From assembly GCA_000442125.1 (NCBI GenBank), contig KE546966.1:2033471-2097470 (forward strand): a stretch of DNA of 64,000 bases. Reading direction: 5' to 3'. The DNA comes from Opeltia flavorubescens. Taxonomy: Eukaryota; Ascomycota; Lecanoromycetes; Teloschistales; Teloschistaceae. A model generated the notes under the pieces. The model had not been told where the DNA came from. It searched no databases and was given only the letters and a program-made list of their open reading frames with translations. Below, piece after piece: positions 60,489 to 64,000 of this stretch. How positions within the stretch are numbered: position 1 is the first letter of the stretch; each line of letters begins with the position of its first letter. The translations under genes were made by a program, and so were the position numbers.

Positions 60489-61400
60489 ATGGCACTCAAG
60501 TAAGCATGTTCTACTACCAGTTATCTCTCGGACTTTCGGTAGTGCTTACGGTTGGCGTTGGCAGTTGGGTCATGCTTGATTCGAATCAAAGATTTGTGCC
60601 CTTACCGCGAGAGCGAGTACACTTCACTTCACCACCGAGAACGACGTTATCATTACAAACACCGAATTCATACCCTGGAAAAGAGCCGCTTGCTATCACC
60701 TCCAGTAGCGGTACGGCATTTGTCACGAACCAGCGAGTCAGTGGACCGAATATTTTTTAAACGTTTAGGAGTGCTAACAGAGAGGTGAATGTAGATAGTC
60801 TACCTTCCAGCCACACCCACAACACAACTACAGTCGTTTTCAGCTCCTATATTGAACCTGCAAGACACACATGTCGATGCTCCTTTCTTCGGCGCGAACT
60901 CATGGTCAGGGATCCTTAAGCCTGTGAATGGAGGAAACATTCCAGCACATCACGCATACGTAAAACTTTCAATGACCTTCAAAGACGGTGGCGCCTTCGA
61001 CTTTGCGAGCACTTACGAGCGTATCAAAGAGACAGCCGCACAAGCTGTTGAGGTTGCCAGAGAATCTGGCAGGCAGCAAGGACCTAACTTGTCCGATATA
61101 AACCTTGAGCAACTGCCCGCATACGAAGAAATTAGTGGCACCACATCCGCGCCGATAGGCCCTCCACTCCAACAGCCAATACCTCTGACATCTGCGGTGT
61201 CATCACAAGAACAGCGGGATACTGGCATAGTGCTATCATCTGATGATGAAAGGCATCCAAAGTCGCAACCACCACCTGCAGCAGCATCAGATCAGCAGTA
61301 TCCACCACCTAATGAACCGCCACCTGGGTATGAAGAAGTTCAGCAAAGCAGTGTTGCGGATAATCTAGAGCAGAGGCTAAGAGAGGCTCCTCAGAGATAG
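60489..61400 (+). CDS. WBP2-like GRAM-domain protein with PPxY motifs
   Basis: Three exons: 60489-60499 (11 bases), 60565-60736 and 60795-61400, giving 262 residues. The tiny first exon encodes MAL and part of Asn and is needed to give NWVMLDSNQRFVPLPRERVH. The second and third exons join through TNQR and IVYLPATPTTQLQSF, with a CTAAC branch site at 60773-60777. Residues about 1-130 form a GRAM/PH-like domain as in animal WBP2; the APFFGANSWSGILKPV and FKDGGAFDFASTYERIK segments match that family. The C-terminal part is Pro/Gln-rich with EPPPGYEEV (a PPxY ligand for WW domains) and a related LPAYEEI. It probably acts as an adaptor for WW-domain proteins such as Rsp5-type ubiquitin ligases; that is inference. 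Confidence 0.85.
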
Positions 61401-61709
61401 GTCTCAAGCCTTCGTCATCAAAGAAAAAGGGTATGAAGATAGAAGCTCCAGTCTGGAGTATGAGACACGAAGCGAGACTGATTCTGTATACCATAAATGT
61501 ATGACTTTTCGAAATAGCTTTTTGAACAATGACAAGTAAATGATGGAGACCAGTACTTTGACACAGCGTGGAAACGCTTAGGAGACTCTTAGCCTCCTGA
61601 TGACTAATCCCAATTATTTGCCTTATCCGCGCGTTAAAGTGGTGTATCAGGCGGTCGACGAAATGCATTCACTGGATGCAAAATATGTCAAGATGTTCGA
61701 CGCGAGCAG

Positions 61710-62540
61710 ATGATCAAGAACTCGCTGGCTCCCACAGTCCTTCTTTCCAGCAGACAATTACCGAGTGAAATTGTACGCGCAACCGTTCCCCGATGCAAAG
61801 CACAGATCTTCTGGTCCCAACATCCCTCATGGTTCATACCTAGAAACCGCTCGCTCCATCTTCTGCATTCGATATATTCGCCCAGCGATAGCTACCACCT
61901 TCGGGACTTAACCCAGAAGAAGCTACTGGATGCGTCCCAGTCCAAATTTCGGTTGGTCGATGCTCAGGGGAAAGGATCGATAGTGCTCCTGGCCGATATC
62001 CAAAACCGGCTGGAACACGGGCAATACCTCGAAAAGCAGAATGTATCGCAGGATGAGGATCCTGCCGTGATCGCAGTTTATCAAATCTTACGAATTCCTA
62101 AAGGGAAGAAGGACCTCCGGCCAATTCATTTCCCTCGTGCGGGCAGAGGAAAAGAATTACATATGACGTCCGGAGTGAGCATACATCAATACAAAAATGT
62201 TTTGACCAGATCATATGATGCCATCAATGCAGGATGTCGTGTTGAAATGCATATCAAGCTCAGCAAGTTCGACCGCATGCCTGGAAGTGGGAAAACCTTT
62301 GACGTCATATGGGCCGAAAACCCGCATCTCAGGCCCGACATAATACTGCAAGGAATGCCACGAGGTGCAAGTATGATGTACGGTCCATTTTATGATAAGA
62401 AGAAGGACAATGTGGTCTGGGTCATGGCAAATGACCGAATGTGGAAAAAGGGGAGCGGAGCCACCGGGTATCATATTGCTCCTACAGCTGCCCCGAGCCA
62501 TCCTGCAATGAAGATCCTCAAAAGTCTACCAGCGGTCTAA
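61710..62540 (+). CDS. Mitochondrial translation initiation factor IF3-like protein
   Basis: A 276-codon single exon. The first 55 residues are basic and aliphatic with few acids, as in a mitochondrial presequence. From about residue 65 the order resembles bacterial IF3: HLRDLTQKKL, then KFRLVDAQGKGSIVLLADIQ, a linker, then KELHMTSGVSIHQYKNVLTR and AGCRVEMHIKLSK, which fit the IF3 C-terminal strand-helix-strand pattern (Lys-Glu plus HDL-like helix). IF3 keeps ribosomal subunits apart during start codon selection. The match is weak, as is usual for fungal Aim23-type factors, and is made by pattern only. A fungal hypothetical protein of other function is the alternative. Confidence 0.5.
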   Translation: MIKNSLAPTVLLSSRQLPSEIVRATVPRCKAQIFWSQHPSWFIPRNRSLHLLHSIYSPSDSYHLRDLTQKKLLDASQSKFRLVDAQGKGSIVLLADIQNRLEHGQYLEKQNVSQDEDPAVIAVYQILRIPKGKKDLRPIHFPRAGRGKELHMTSGVSIHQYKNVLTRSYDAINAGCRVEMHIKLSKFDRMPGSGKTFDVIWAENPHLRPDIILQGMPRGASMMYGPFYDKKKDNVVWVMANDRMWKKGSGATGYHIAPTAAPSHPAMKILKSLPAV

Positions 62541-63272
62541 TGAGCAAGGTTCATTTGCCTAGGTATGATGAGCTGAGATCTTACAGATCTATATTTCATT
62601 GGCAACGCAGATTCAAGCACGATACGGCTCGATTGCCGCCCCAATCGCCATTCGATGCTACAGGCTCAAACTATGGCATTGTCTCCTTCGCCATTGACAA
62701 GATCTATATTTGCTACGTACAATTCTTGCAAATTGGAGAATGGGTATATCTCTCCCGATACATTTGAATCAATCTTGTCCTCTGTGGTCAAATGGGAGAG
62801 GCTAAGTTCTACAAGGAGATCATAAACTGAGAACCAGTTTCCCAGTTGCTTTCTCTGGCCATGCACCAGAATATCGCCGATTAATTGCCATGAGTATTGG
62901 GTGATTAGTCAGCGTCAGGGTCAGCAAAAGAAATCGCTGGCAGGCGTCGAAAACATTTAGCAAATTGAAAGTCTATCATAAAGTAAAATGAGATCTTTGA
63001 ACGTCTTGGAGATGACGATTCGCCGGCCGTCAAAGCTGTACTGGGAGCGTATCTTCGTGGCTGACTTTAGCCTTACCGTATTCGTACCCATGCAAACTCA
63101 ACTCGACCAATCATGAACTCCCAATTCTGCCCGACGTAAAATCACTGCTTCGTTTCCGTACTTCTCCATCCATCCGCAGCATCTAATTCGTGCAGTCTTG
63201 TCCGTTTCCCTAGCCATCACTGCTATCTTCACCATCCAACCTCCTTCTTCCGGTTCACATCCTTCAGTCATA
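62541..63272. promoter_or_regulatory. Spacer and QCR6 promoter region
   Basis: 732 bases between the IF3-like gene and QCR6. The part next to QCR6 (63200-63270) is a pyrimidine-rich leader typical of highly expressed fungal genes. No ORF is supported. Confidence 0.4.
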
Positions 63273-63981
63273 ATGCCATTCTCCGACCTCTTCTCCGACC
63301 TCCTCTCCTCCCTCAGCTTCCAAGAAGTCCACGCCGAAGCTCCGCCAGCTGACGAAGATTCGGAAGATAAGAGTGAAGAGAGCGAGGAAGCAGAGGAAAA
63401 GAGTGAAGGAGGTGAAGAGGGGGAAGAGGAAGGAGGTGATGATGAAGGCGGGGAGGATGGCGGAGATGATGAGGAAGAAGAGGAGGAAGAGGAGGAGGAG
63501 CCGGAAGATATCAAGCCCAAGCTTGAGGAAGGTATGTCGATCATTTCAGTGGTCATTGTGGTCACTTTTGATGCTTGGGTCGAAGACGGCATTGTTTGAC
63601 TACCATCGAGTTCTAAGAACTCGTGAACGGATTTTTGGGACTGATCATTTGCTGACAATCTCTTCTTCCCTCTAGAATGTGCCAAATCCGCCCAATGCGC
63701 ACCATTGAAGCACCACTATGAAGCCTGCGCCGAACGCGTACAAAGACAACAGGAAGATGAGGACTACAAGGGGCCGAAGGAGGATTGCGTCGAAGAATGT
63801 ACGTATCACGGTCCCGTCCCCTACCCTTGGTCGGGAGGGCCAAATAGCTGGAGAACCAAATCAAACAAGAAGTTCGTTTTCGAATAAGAGCGGTAGCTAA
63901 CGCATGTCTTGCACAGTCTTCCATCTATCACATTGCGCCACACAATGTGCGGCTCCCAAGCTATTTCGGGCGCTGAAGTGA
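63273..63981 (+). CDS. QCR6: Cytochrome bc1 complex hinge protein (subunit 6)
   Basis: Three exons: 63273-63531, 63676-63798 and 63917-63981, with introns of 144 and 118 bases, giving 148 residues. Qcr6 is the acidic hinge subunit of ubiquinol-cytochrome c reductase on the intermembrane-space face and helps cytochrome c docking. After an N-terminal leader (MPFSDLFSDLLSSLSFQEVH) comes a run of about 60 mostly Glu/Asp residues, then the conserved Cys-rich helical hairpin: ECAKSAQCAPLKHHYEACAE, then EDCVEEFFHLSHCATQCAAP, ending RALK. The four paired cysteines form the usual disulfides. The two introns are longer than others in the window, and the second has a CTAAC branch site (63897-63901). ATG 63273 is chosen because upstream text is not Qcr6-like. 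Confidence 0.95.
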
Positions 63982-64000
63982 ATCAGCATCATGGGTCGGG

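Noticed and set aside
63098-63685. 195-codon minus-strand Ser-rich ORF
   Set aside because: It is the complement of the Glu/Asp run of QCR6; poly-Ser arises from GAG/GAA read backwards.

Overview
This window is nuclear DNA of a filamentous ascomycete (Pezizomycotina; Leotiomycetes is my best guess, but that rank is inference). The evidence is compact genes broken by introns of about 50-65 bases with GT..AG borders, standard fungal housekeeping proteins, a HET-domain gene, and small fungus-specific families. Three isolated N bases (51348, 53184, 57924), all inside coding sequence, point to a draft assembly.

Layout. (1) 1-6734, conserved block: RRP12 (5' end outside the window), convergent exocyst gene SEC6, and divergently from SEC6 the mitochondrial ribosomal protein gene uL30m. 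(2) 6735-21422, a 14.7 kb desert with no convincing intact gene but several one-frame stretches broken by single stops (8922-9542, 15712-16248, 16402-16587). (3) 21423-24521, an island of two intact genes: a multi-pass membrane protein of unknown function and a HET-domain incompatibility-type protein. (4) 24522-38588, a second 14 kb desert holding more decayed coding stretches, including a degenerate AAA-type Walker A segment (35418-35783) and a remnant of an uncharacterised fungal family (36578-36955); one small Cys-rich ORF at 37649-37894 looks intact. (5) 38589-46112, lineage-specific genes: a phosphotransferase-like kinase, a Ser/Thr-rich single-pass membrane protein, a short mitochondrial-type protein, a 531-residue protein with a STAND-like N-terminus and Cys/His clusters, and a small Cys-rich protein. 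(6) 47299-63981, conserved housekeeping block: glycerol kinase (GUT1), proteasome activator BLM10/PA200, GPI mannosyltransferase 2 (GPI18), an F-box/beta-propeller protein, a WBP2-like PPxY protein, a mitochondrial IF3-like protein, and cytochrome bc1 hinge subunit QCR6.

The housekeeping genes are individually ordinary and do not form a pathway; mitochondrial functions recur (uL30m, IF3-like, QCR6, probable mitochondrial short protein). The more unusual content is the two-speed structure, with about 29 kb of gene graveyard around a HET-type island between conserved blocks, and a repeated change in strand composition within genes: coding strands run C-rich and then G-rich in RRP12, SEC6, the kinase-like gene, the membrane protein gene and the small Cys-rich gene. 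I found no transposon with a recognisable transposase or reverse transcriptase, no tRNA or rRNA, and no CRISPR. Splice sites below were chosen by eye from reading frame, GT..AG borders and remembered family sequence patterns; no alignment was run.
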